Assembly: GCF_006438915.1 (NCBI RefSeq)
Contig: NZ_RCZE01000019.1
Coordinates: 55,852-119,851 of the forward strand
Direction: 5' to 3'
DNA: 64,000 bases
DNA from: Pseudomonas arsenicoxydans
GTDB taxonomy: Bacteria; Pseudomonadota; Gammaproteobacteria; Pseudomonadales; Pseudomonadaceae
The notes under the pieces are model-generated. The model searched no databases. It saw only the letters and a list, made by a program, of their open reading frames with translations, and had not been told where the DNA came from. The number at the start of each line of letters is the position of its first letter. The stretch's first letter is position 1. This document shows, one piece after another, positions 11,037-18,835 of this stretch. The position numbers and the translations under genes were made by a program.

Positions 11037-11518
11037 GGCGTTCTCGTCATCTGCGCTGAAAGGGACCTATAACGAAGTGCGGCCGAACGCGGGTCGTTGT
11101 TTGAGGCGCGCAAAAGATGCGGCTCGACCGGTGTCGTCTGCGTAATCGCTATCGGGGAGTGTATCTGCCGAAAATCCACTGACGTTAATACCAATCAGTA
11201 ATCGACTGTTTGAAAGTGTTGCGCTGAATCCGCTACGGCCTGTCGATGGCCTCGGATAGCTCAATAAGCGGGCACGCAAGCAGGTGCCTTGGGCTGATCG
11301 TCGTGAGAGGAATCAGTGGGTGTGCTCGTCAGTAGCCTTGGAAGGCTCGTCAGAAAAGACGTGCACCGCTGGCAAAAGAGCCAGGTCTGACGCTGTGAAG
11401 CGGGTTTGTCTTGGTCGCGTCTGCGGCTTCGACGGTGAAGCATCAAGCGTTTTACGCAAATGCCATTAGCCCGGCTTGGAGCCGGGCTTGGCAGAAGCTT
11501 GCTACGATCGTCTGTGTA
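11037..11518. other. Gene-free gap between rpsU and dnaG
   Basis: I find no convincing coding sequence in these 482 bases on either strand; the few open stretches of about 60-70 codons have no recognisable features. In P. aeruginosa this position holds a GatB/YqeY-domain gene (PA0578), and nothing like it is visible here. One inverted repeat, AGCCCGGCT/AGCCGGGCT (about 11468-11488), lies soon after rpsU. It may weaken read-through from rpsU to dnaG, although it lacks a T run. Confidence 0.6.
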
Positions 11519-11734
11519 TTAGTACAGACGAACGGCGCGGCGCTGTTCGCGCTGAACTTTCTTCGCGTGACGCTTAACAGCGGCTGCTGCTTTGCGCTTA
11601 CGCTCAGAAGTTGGCTTCTCGTAAAATTCGCGGCTACGAACTTCAGCCAGTACACCGGCTTTTTCGCAGGAGCGCTTGAAACGACGCAGAGCTACGTCGA
11701 AGGGTTCGTTCTCTTTTACTTTGACGGCTGGCAT
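11519..11734 (-). CDS. rpsU: 30S ribosomal protein bS21
   Basis: A 71-residue basic protein of the small ribosomal subunit, needed for initiation on natural mRNAs. The sequence begins [21 protein letters not shown] and ends in the Arg/Lys-rich tail [10 protein letters not shown], typical of bS21. It is the first gene of the macromolecular-synthesis group and diverges from tsaD across about 200 bases. Confidence 0.97.
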
Positions 11735-11817
11735 CCAGAGCTACCTTCATTCATTACCGGGGTCAACATCCTCGCGGCAAAAGAGCACTTGAAGACGTCG
11801 GTTTTTAAGGGTTGCGG

Positions 11818-11846
11818 ATGTTAACTCCTCATCGCTCGGAATGCAA
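11818..11846 (-). promoter_or_regulatory. Candidate sigma-70 promoter for rpsU-dnaG-rpoD
   Basis: On the minus strand TTGCAT (11841-11846) and TAACAT (11818-11823) are separated by 17 bases, about 85 bases before the rpsU start. The match is fair, and no transcript data support it. Confidence 0.4.
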
Positions 11847-11933
11847 AGCCTCTGATCGAAAACCGCTGGTCGGGGCATCACGTGGCGACTATTATGCGCG
11901 CCTTCGAATTCAGCCTAAACAAGGCGTAAACCC

Positions 11934-12962
11934 ATGCTAGTACTGGGATTAGAAACCTCCTGCGACGAAACCGGTGTCGCATTATATGACAGTGAACGCG
12001 GGCTGTTGGCCGACGCACTGTTCAGCCAGATCGACCTGCACCGTGCCTATGGTGGCGTGGTGCCGGAGCTGGCCTCGCGCGACCACGTCAAACGCATGCT
12101 GCCCTTGATTCGTCAGGTGTTGGCCGAAGCTGGCTGCGTGCCGACCGAGATAGACGCCATCGCTTATACCGCGGGTCCTGGCCTGGTCGGGGCGTTGCTG
12201 GTGGGCGCTTCCTGCGCCCAGGCGCTGGCCTTCGCCTGGGGCATTCCGGCCTTGGGCGTGCACCACATGGAAGGCCACTTGCTGGCGCCGATGCTGGAGG
12301 CGCAACCGCCAGAATTCCCGTTCGTCGCTTTGTTGGTGTCCGGCGGCCATACGCAGCTGGTTCAGGTCGACGGAATCGGCCAATACACGCTGCTGGGCGA
12401 GACCCTGGACGATGCCGCCGGTGAGGCTTTCGACAAGACCGCGAAAATGATGGGGCTCAATTACCCGGGCGGCCCGGAAATCGCGCGCCTGGCCGAGCAA
12501 GGCGTATCGGGGCGTTTCACGTTTCCGCGTCCGATGTGCGATCGCCCGGGCCTGGCGTTCAGCTTCAGCGGCTTGAAAACCTTTGCGTTGAACACCTGGC
12601 AGCAAAGCGTCAGCGCCGGGGACGACAGCGAGCAAGCCCGTTGCGACATCTCTCTGGCGTTCCAGCAGGCCGTGGTGGAGACTTTGACCATCAAGTGCAA
12701 GCGAGCCCTCAAGCAGGCGGGCATGAAGCGCCTGGTCATCGCTGGGGGCGTCAGCGCCAACAAGGCCCTGCGCACCTCGCTGGAAAAAATGCTCGGTGAC
12801 ATGAAGGGCGATGTGTTTTACGCCCGTCCGGAGTTCTGCACCGACAATGGAGCGATGATCGCGTTTGCCGGATGCCAGCGCTTGCAGGCCGGTCAGCATG
12901 AAAGTCTGGCGATCAGCGTGCAGGCGCGTTGGCCGATGGAGCAATTGTCGGCGCTGCGATGA
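11934..12962 (+). CDS. tsaD: tRNA N6-adenosine threonylcarbamoyltransferase TsaD
   Basis: With TsaB and TsaE it moves the threonylcarbamoyl group from TC-AMP to A37 of ANN-decoding tRNAs. The 342-residue protein has the ASKHA fold with LGLETSCDET at the start, metal-binding H111 and H115 in HHMEGH, SGGHTQL at about 137-143, and DNGAMIAFAG near the C-terminus. Length is normal. Formerly called gcp or ygjD; it is the standard divergent partner of rpsU. Confidence 0.97.
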   Translation: MLVLGLETSCDETGVALYDSERGLLADALFSQIDLHRAYGGVVPELASRDHVKRMLPLIRQVLAEAGCVPTEIDAIAYTAGPGLVGALLVGASCAQALAFAWGIPALGVHHMEGHLLAPMLEAQPPEFPFVALLVSGGHTQLVQVDGIGQYTLLGETLDDAAGEAFDKTAKMMGLNYPGGPEIARLAEQGVSGRFTFPRPMCDRPGLAFSFSGLKTFALNTWQQSVSAGDDSEQARCDISLAFQQAVVETLTIKCKRALKQAGMKRLVIAGGVSANKALRTSLEKMLGDMKGDVFYARPEFCTDNGAMIAFAGCQRLQAGQHESLAISVQARWPMEQLSALR

Positions 12963-12982
12963 GCCGCGCTCACGTCCGGTAT

Positions 12983-13552
12983 TTAGAAATGCCGTTCGCG
13001 CCCGGCAAACAGGTCGCGTAGATTGCCGCGATGACGCCAGACAATCAGCCCGGTGAGCACGCTCATGGGCAGCAAGGCCGCCGGTTCCTGCCAGGCAAGC
13101 AACGGTAGGGTCAGCGGTGTGGCGATCAGTGCAGCGAGTGAGCTGGTGCGGGTCAGGTAGAACGTCAGCAGCCAGGCGCAGATCGCTAGCAGTGCCGCCG
13201 GCGGGTAAAGCCCCAGCAGCATGCCGGCAGCGGTGGCGACACCTTTGCCGCCGCGAAAGCGGAAGTACACTGGAAACAGATGGCCGATGACGGCGCAGAT
13301 GCCGATCCAGGCCTGTTCTTGCAGCGAAAGGCCCGCAAGGCCGGCGATCAGCACCGGCAGCAAGCCTTTGCAGAGGTCGCCGAGCAAGGTCAGGACGGCG
13401 AGTTTTTTGCCGGCCAGGCGCAACATGTTGGTGGCACCGGCATTGCCCGAGCCACTCATTCGCGGATCGGGGTTCCCGGTCAGGCGGCTGAGCAAAATGG
13501 CAAAGGACAGAGAGCCGAGCAGGTAGGCGAGGATCGCCAATAACCAAAACAT
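12983..13552 (-). CDS. plsY: Glycerol-3-phosphate acyltransferase PlsY
   Basis: An integral membrane enzyme that transfers an acyl group from acyl-phosphate to glycerol-3-phosphate, the first step of phospholipid synthesis. The 189 residues form about five membrane helices. The PlsY signatures are visible: GSGNAGATNMLR (about 36-47) and FRGGKGVATAAG (about 98-109), the second resembling the phosphate-binding loop. It is convergent with tsaD (20-base gap) and divergent from folB. Confidence 0.95.
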   Translation of the reverse strand: MFWLLAILAYLLGSLSFAILLSRLTGNPDPRMSGSGNAGATNMLRLAGKKLAVLTLLGDLCKGLLPVLIAGLAGLSLQEQAWIGICAVIGHLFPVYFRFRGGKGVATAAGMLLGLYPPAALLAICAWLLTFYLTRTSSLAALIATPLTLPLLAWQEPAALLPMSVLTGLIVWRHRGNLRDLFAGRERHF

Positions 13553-13626
13553 GCTAACTATTCCGGGCGAGGACGCCCTGATTCTAACGGCGCATTGCGC
13601 CCTTGTCGTGCAGCGGAGAAAAGTGC

Positions 13627-13983
13627 TTGGACAGAGTGTTTATCGAGGGCCTGGAAGTCGACACCGTGATCGGTGCCTACGACTGGGAGCGAGGCATCCG
13701 ACAGTGCCTGCGTCTTGATCTGAGCTTCGCCTGGGATAATCGCCCAGCCGCCGCCGGTGATGACCTGACCCTGGCGCTCGATTACGCGAGCGTTTCGTCG
13801 CGCATCCAGGCGTTTGCCGAGCAGGCGCAGTATCAGCTGGTCGAGACCTTTGCCGAGCGCCTGGTCGAAGTGCTGATGAGTGAGTTCAAGATCACCTGGG
13901 TGCGTCTCAAGCTGACCAAGCCTGGCGCTGTCCCGGCTGCCAAGGGCGGTGTGGGCGTGGAGATCGAGCGCGGATGTCGCTGA
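13627..13983 (+). CDS. folB: Dihydroneopterin aldolase
   Basis: Cleaves 7,8-dihydroneopterin to 6-hydroxymethyl-dihydropterin in folate synthesis; it may also epimerise the substrate. I place the start at the TTG at 13627 (protein MDRVFIEGLEVDTVIG...) because GGAGA lies seven bases upstream and FolB proteins begin at this point; a TTG at 13603 would add eight unlikely residues. The protein is 118 residues, the normal size, with ALDYASVS and VETFAER in the expected places. Its end overlaps folK by 10 bases, so the two are translationally coupled. Confidence 0.92.
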   Translation: MDRVFIEGLEVDTVIGAYDWERGIRQCLRLDLSFAWDNRPAAAGDDLTLALDYASVSSRIQAFAEQAQYQLVETFAERLVEVLMSEFKITWVRLKLTKPGAVPAAKGGVGVEIERGCR

Positions 13984-14492
13984 CTCAGGTGTACCTCGGG
14001 CTCGGTAGCAATATCGAGCGTGAAACCCATTTGCAGGCGGGGCTTGAGGCCTTGGCGGCGTTTTTGGTGGATATCCGCTGCTCGGCTGTGTTCGAAAGCC
14101 AGCCAGTGGGCATCAAGAGCGGGCCATTCTTCAATTTTGTGGTGTCGGCATACACCGATCTGCCACTGATCGAGTTGGACCGTCGATTGAAATTCATCGA
14201 GGCGGACAATGGTCGTTATGCGCCGGACCGCAAGGGTTTGCCGCTGGACATCGACGTCCTGTTGTTTGGTGAACTGGTGGGCAATTTCGATGGTTTGATC
14301 CTGCCGCGGGCAGAGATTCTGAAGAATGCTTTTGTGTTGTGGCCTTTGTCGCTGATTGCGCCGGATCGTGTGCATCCGGGTGTAGGCAAAAGCTTTGCGA
14401 CCTTGTGGAGTGAAGCGCAGATTGATCAGGTGTTGGCGCCGGTGGCGTTTGAGTGGCGCGGCGAGCAGTTGACCCCTTTAGAGTTGTTGTGA
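13974..14492 (+). CDS. folK: Hydroxymethyldihydropterin pyrophosphokinase
   Basis: Transfers pyrophosphate from ATP to 6-hydroxymethyl-dihydropterin, the step after FolB in folate synthesis. The 172-residue protein starts MSLTQVYLGLGSNIE, the classic FolK opening, and has the LDIDVLLFG metal-binding motif at about residues 83-91. The segment before that motif (RYAPDRKGLP) is looser than the usual R-GPR-LD form; this is a divergent FolK form that I believe also occurs in other pseudomonads. The ATG lies inside the end of folB. Confidence 0.92.
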   Translation: MSLTQVYLGLGSNIERETHLQAGLEALAAFLVDIRCSAVFESQPVGIKSGPFFNFVVSAYTDLPLIELDRRLKFIEADNGRYAPDRKGLPLDIDVLLFGELVGNFDGLILPRAEILKNAFVLWPLSLIAPDRVHPGVGKSFATLWSEAQIDQVLAPVAFEWRGEQLTPLELL

Positions 14493-14503
14493 TGCGGATG
14501 ACG

Positions 14504-14582
14504 CCTTCGCGAGCAAGCCCGCTCCCACATTTGATGTGTGTACGACGCAGATGCAATGTGGGAGCGGGCTTGCTCGCGAAGC
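14504..14582. repeat. REPIN (two inverted REP elements) between folK and cca
   Basis: CTTCGCGAGCAAGCCCGCTCCCACA faces its inverted copy TGTGGGAGCGGGCTTGC... across about 30 bases. It lies between convergent folK and cca, where REP pairs often act as transcript-end stabilisers. Confidence 0.9.
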
Positions 14583-14586
14583 TTTT

Positions 14587-15816
14587 TCAGGCAGACGCCG
14601 CCTCTTTGTAAGCTTTCAGCGCTTTGAGTCGCTCACGTTTGATCGCCTCGCCCAGCTCCGGCCCCTTGAATCCTTTCTCCAGCAACGGCTGAACTGCGAC
14701 GCTCCGTGCTGCCGTCGCCGCCCCGCGCAAATAATCCGCCTGTGGATAACTTCTCTGCTCCAGCCCTTTGCGCCCGCGAGCGTCCATCTCGCACGCGCTA
14801 ATGAACTCTTCAAAGCGCTGAGGCCGACGGTAAACGTCAAAGCTTTGCAGCAACTCCAGCAAGGTCGAAGGTTTCAGCTCCAGGGCGCGATGGCCATGGG
14901 TGTGATATTGGCCGACCAGCAGCGCCAGTTCCTGACAGTCTTTCGGCGCCTTGAAGCGTTCGTTGACCGCTTTGATCAGCTTCAGGCCGGTGTGCTCGTG
15001 TGCAATATGGCGCGGCCATTCTTCCTCGGGCGTCAGTCCTTTGCCGAGGTCGTGCAGCAGGCAGGCCCAGCGCACGGTCAGCGGTTGTTTGTGCTGCGCC
15101 GATTGCTCAAGCACGCTCAATGTGTGCACGCCGGTGTCGATTTCCGGGTGGTGAGCTTCGGGCTGTGGAACGCCAAACAGCGCGTCGACTTCAGGCATCA
15201 GCACCTTCAATGCGCCGCACTCGCGCAGCACTTCAATGAACACCTGCGGCTGATCTTCCATCAATGCGCGAGAGATTTCTTTCCAGCTGCGTTCAGCGGT
15301 CAGGGCTTGCAGTTCGCCGGATTCGCTGAGTTCTCGCATCAATCCAAGCGTCTCGGGAGCGACCGTAAAACCCAGCGTCGCATAGCGCGCAGCAAAGCGG
15401 GCAACGCGCAGGACACGGAGAGGATCTTCGGCGAACGCGGGGGAAACGTGACGCAGCAAGCGCGCTTCAAGATCACGCTGACCATGGTAAGGGTCGGTCA
15501 GGTTTTGCTGATCGTCTTCGGCCATCGCATTGATCGTCAGGTCGCGGCGAATCAGGTCTTCTTCGAGGGTGACTTCGGGGCTGGCGTGAAAAGTAAAGCC
15601 GCCATAACCGCGCCCGCTTTTGCGTTCGGTGCGGGCGAGGGCGTATTCCTCGCCGCTTTTCGGATGTAGGAACACCGGAAAGTCTGCACCCACCGGGCGA
15701 AAACCCTTGGCGAGCATTTCTTCGGTCGTTGCACCCACCACCACCCAGTCGATATCGGTGACAGGTTTGCCGAGCAGGCGATCACGTACCGCACCGCCGA
15801 CTTTATAAATCTGCAT
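14587..15816 (-). CDS. cca: Multifunctional CCA-adding enzyme with HD phosphohydrolase domain
   Basis: Adds or repairs the CCA end of tRNA. The 409-residue protein has the class II nucleotidyltransferase head with YKVGGAVRD (about 4-12) and the catalytic DIDW (about 21-24), then the tRNA-binding neck. A C-terminal HD domain (LLHDLGKGLTP, about 225-235) supplies the phosphatase and phosphodiesterase activities found in the E. coli enzyme. Length matches the E. coli type. It stands alone between a REPIN and the spoVR cluster. Confidence 0.96.
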   Translation of the reverse strand: MQIYKVGGAVRDRLLGKPVTDIDWVVVGATTEEMLAKGFRPVGADFPVFLHPKSGEEYALARTERKSGRGYGGFTFHASPEVTLEEDLIRRDLTINAMAEDDQQNLTDPYHGQRDLEARLLRHVSPAFAEDPLRVLRVARFAARYATLGFTVAPETLGLMRELSESGELQALTAERSWKEISRALMEDQPQVFIEVLRECGALKVLMPEVDALFGVPQPEAHHPEIDTGVHTLSVLEQSAQHKQPLTVRWACLLHDLGKGLTPEEEWPRHIAHEHTGLKLIKAVNERFKAPKDCQELALLVGQYHTHGHRALELKPSTLLELLQSFDVYRRPQRFEEFISACEMDARGRKGLEQRSYPQADYLRGAATAARSVAVQPLLEKGFKGPELGEAIKRERLKALKAYKEAASA

Positions 15817-15879
15817 AAAAAACCTCCGTTAGCTCGACAGAATAACCGTTGCGTCGAACTTGCGGAGGTTCAAACAGGC

Positions 15880-17442
15880 TCAAAGATGAATGACGGCCAA
15901 GTCCAGCCGCCCGTAATCCCCTTCGCTGTGCTCGCTTCTGGGTGGAACATGATGGGTTTTCATCACCTGATCCCCTTGCAGGGTTTCCAGGTGAATATCG
16001 AAGCCCCACAACCGGTGCAGGTGTTTGAGCACCTCCTCGGTGGATTCGCCCAGCGGCTTGCGGTCGTGTTGCTGATGACGCAGGGTCAGGGAGCGGTCGC
16101 CACGCCGGTCGATGCTGTAAATCTGCACGTTAGGCTCGCGATTGCCCAGGTTGTACTGCGCCGCCAGGGTTTCACGGATGGTGCGGTAGCCTTCTTCATC
16201 GTGGATCGCGGGTACGAGCAGGTCGTCCTTTTGGTCGTCATCGAGAATGCTGAACAGCTTCAGGTCGCGGATCACTTTCGGTGACAGGTACTGCAGGATA
16301 AAACTCTCATCCTTGAAGCTGCTCATGGCGAACTTGATGGTCGACAGCCAGTCGGTGCCGGCAATTTCCGGGAACCAGTGGCGATCTTCATCGGTGGGTT
16401 CCTCGCACATGCGCCGGATGTCCCGGTACATGGCAAACCCGAGGGTGTAAGGGTTGATTCCGCTGTAGTAAGGGCTGTCAAAACCGGGTTGAAACACAAC
16501 GCTGGTGTGGGATGTCAGGAACTCCATCATGAAGCCGTCGGTGACCAGGCCTTCGTCGTACAGGTCGTTCATCAGCGTGTAGTGCCAGAACGTGGCCCAG
16601 CCTTCGTTCATCACCTGGGTCTGACGCTGTGGATAAAAGTACTGGGCGATCTTGCGCACGATCCGCACGATTTCCCGCTGCCACGGCTCCAGTAGCGGCG
16701 CGTGTTTTTCGATGAAGTACAGGATGTTTTCCTGAGGTTCGGCGGGGAAGCGCGCATTGTCCTTGTCGCTGTACTTGTCTGCGCCTTTGGGAATGGTGCG
16801 CCACAGATCATTGATCTGTTTCTGCAGATGCTCTTCCCGATCCTTTTGCCGACGCCGTTCTTCTTCGGCGGAAATCGGGTAGGGGCGTTTGTAGCGGTCG
16901 ACGCCGTAGTTCATAAGCGCATGGCAGGAGTCGAGCAAGTCCTCCACGGCGTCGATGCCGTGGCGTTCCTCGCACTGCATGATGTACTGCTTGGCGAACA
17001 CCAGGTAATCGATGATCGAACTGGCGTCAGTCCAGGTTCGGAACAGGTAATTGCCTTTGAAAAAGCTGTTGTGCCCGTAGCATGCATGCGCCACGACCAG
17101 CGCTTGCATGCAGATGGTGTTTTCTTCCATCAGGTAAGCGATGCACGGGTCGGAGTTGATTACGATCTCGTAGGCCAGCCCCATCTGCCCACGGCTGTAG
17201 GATTTCTCGGTGCTGAGGAAGTGTTTGCCGTAAGACCAATGGTGATAGCCCAACGGCATGCCGACAGAGGCGTAGGCGTCCATCATCTGCTCGGCGGTGA
17301 TCACTTCGATCTGGTTAGGGTAGGTATCGAGGGCGTAACGAGCCGCCAGGCGACTGATTTCTTTGTCGTAGGCCTGGATCAGCTCGAATGTCCATTCGGA
17401 GCCGGTGGAAATGGGTTGGCGCTTCTGCTCTTTGGCGGTCAT
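15880..17442 (-). CDS. SpoVR family protein (YcgB-like)
   Basis: A 520-residue cytoplasmic protein of the SpoVR/YcgB family, whose molecular function is unknown. It carries family signatures such as HACYGHNSFFKGNYLF (about 118-133) and NEGWATFWHYTLMN (about 279-292), rich in His and acidic residues and suggestive of metal binding. It is the last gene of the prkA-yeaH-spoVR cluster and overlaps the upstream gene by four bases. In enterobacteria the equivalent genes respond to nitrogen and stationary-phase stress. Confidence 0.93.
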   Translation of the reverse strand: MTAKEQKRQPISTGSEWTFELIQAYDKEISRLAARYALDTYPNQIEVITAEQMMDAYASVGMPLGYHHWSYGKHFLSTEKSYSRGQMGLAYEIVINSDPCIAYLMEENTICMQALVVAHACYGHNSFFKGNYLFRTWTDASSIIDYLVFAKQYIMQCEERHGIDAVEDLLDSCHALMNYGVDRYKRPYPISAEEERRRQKDREEHLQKQINDLWRTIPKGADKYSDKDNARFPAEPQENILYFIEKHAPLLEPWQREIVRIVRKIAQYFYPQRQTQVMNEGWATFWHYTLMNDLYDEGLVTDGFMMEFLTSHTSVVFQPGFDSPYYSGINPYTLGFAMYRDIRRMCEEPTDEDRHWFPEIAGTDWLSTIKFAMSSFKDESFILQYLSPKVIRDLKLFSILDDDQKDDLLVPAIHDEEGYRTIRETLAAQYNLGNREPNVQIYSIDRRGDRSLTLRHQQHDRKPLGESTEEVLKHLHRLWGFDIHLETLQGDQVMKTHHVPPRSEHSEGDYGRLDLAVIHL

Positions 17443-18710
17443 GTCACTAACCTGCGCTGGAAGAGTTCACGGAAGACCGGGTAGATATCCCCGGCCGAGA
17501 CCAGTTGCTGCTGGGCAAAAGTGTCAGAGAAGGCTTCGGCGATGCGTTCGTACTCGAACCACAGGGCCTGATGTTCGCGCGGGGTGATCTCAACGTAAGT
17601 GTAGTACTGCACGAACGGCATGATCTGGTTGATCAGAATGTCGCGGCAGATCGGTGAATCGTCGTTCCAGTTATCGCCGTCGGACGCCTGAGCCGCATAG
17701 ATGTTCCACTCGTTGCTCGGATAGCGCTCGGCCATGATCTCCTGCATCAATTTCAAGGCACTGGAGACAATGGTGCCGCCGGTTTCGCGCGAGTAGAAGA
17801 ACTCTTCTTCGTCCACTTCACGGGCGCTGGTGTGGTGGCGGATGAACACGACGTCAATCTTGTCGTAATTACGCTTGAGAAACAGGTACAGCAGGATGAA
17901 GAAGCGCTTGGCGATGTCCTTGGTCGCCTGCGTCATGGAGCCGGACACGTCCATCAGGCAGAACATCACTGCCTTGGAGCTGGGGTTGGGCTGCTTGATC
18001 AGCAGGTTGTACTTGAGGTCGAACGTATCAAGAAACGGCACGCGATGAATGCGTGCACTGAGTTTTTCGATTTCGGCTTCGATTTTCTGGATATCGCCGA
18101 AATTGTCTGGTTCTTCCTGCTTGAGTCGCAGCAGTTCCTCTTTGGCCTCACGTAACTTGGCGCGGCTGCTGCCGGACAGGGCGATGCGCCGCGCGTGGGC
18201 CGAGCGCAAGGTGCGGATGATGTTGATGCGCGACGGGTTGCCTTCGTTGCTGATCCCGGCACGTACGGTTTTGAAGGTGTCGGTGCCGGTCAGGTTGCGC
18301 TTGACCAGGTTTGGCAGCTCGAGGTCCTCGAACATGAATTCGAGGAATTCCTCCTGGGTGATCTGGAAGACGAATTCGTCCATCCCTTCGCCCGAGTTGC
18401 CTGCCTTGCCAGGGCCCCTGCCACCTCCACCACCGGGCGGACGGGCAATGTGCTCGCCGCTGGTGAATTCCTTGTTACCGGGGTGCACGACGGTTTGTTT
18501 GCCGCCACGGCCGTGATGAAGCACCGGCTCGTCGATGTCGCGGCCGGGAATGCTGATCTGTTCGCCGTGTTCCATATCGGTGATGGAGCGCCGGCTGACC
18601 GCCTCTTCGACAGCCTTTTTGATGTGATCACGGTAGCGTCGCAGAAACCGCTGGCGGTTCACCGTGCTCTTGTTCTTGCCATTGAGACGTCGGTCGATCA
18701 CATAGCTCAT
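17439..18710 (-). CDS. YeaH/YhbH family protein (DUF444)
   Basis: A 423-residue protein of the DUF444 family. A von Willebrand A-like domain occupies the C-terminal half: the MIDAS motif DVSGSM lies at about residues 253-258. A glycine-rich stretch (PPGGGGGRGPG, about 90-100) and a charged coiled-coil-like segment (about 190-225) lie in front of it. It stands between the PrkA kinase gene and spoVR, and its stop overlaps the spoVR start. YeaH is thought to act with YeaG in sustained nitrogen starvation; its biochemical role is not known. Confidence 0.92.
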   Translation of the reverse strand: MSYVIDRRLNGKNKSTVNRQRFLRRYRDHIKKAVEEAVSRRSITDMEHGEQISIPGRDIDEPVLHHGRGGKQTVVHPGNKEFTSGEHIARPPGGGGGRGPGKAGNSGEGMDEFVFQITQEEFLEFMFEDLELPNLVKRNLTGTDTFKTVRAGISNEGNPSRINIIRTLRSAHARRIALSGSSRAKLREAKEELLRLKQEEPDNFGDIQKIEAEIEKLSARIHRVPFLDTFDLKYNLLIKQPNPSSKAVMFCLMDVSGSMTQATKDIAKRFFILLYLFLKRNYDKIDVVFIRHHTSAREVDEEEFFYSRETGGTIVSSALKLMQEIMAERYPSNEWNIYAAQASDGDNWNDDSPICRDILINQIMPFVQYYTYVEITPREHQALWFEYERIAEAFSDTFAQQQLVSAGDIYPVFRELFQRRLVT

Positions 18711-18719
18711 AGGCCCCTC

Positions 18720-18835
18720 CGGGGAGCTTCAAGTCGTAAGCTTCAAGCTGCAAGCGAAAGCGCCGCCAGTTCCCGGAATCGGGAGTTACCCGCTTTTCTC
18801 TTGCAGCTTGTAGCTAGAAGCTTGCAGCTGCTTCA
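18720..18835. repeat. Imperfect inverted repeat family in the prkA-yeaH gap
   Basis: The 122-base gap holds several copies of an AAGCTTCAAGCTGCAAGC-like unit in both orientations (about 18727-18752 and 18802-18832), able to form an extended hairpin. It resembles another class of Pseudomonas intergenic repeat. It separates prkA from yeaH within the same direction of transcription. Confidence 0.55.

Noticed and set aside
11261..11446. Small frames in the rpsU-dnaG gap as a possible YqeY remnant
   Set aside because: Their residues show no similarity to YqeY that I can recognise.
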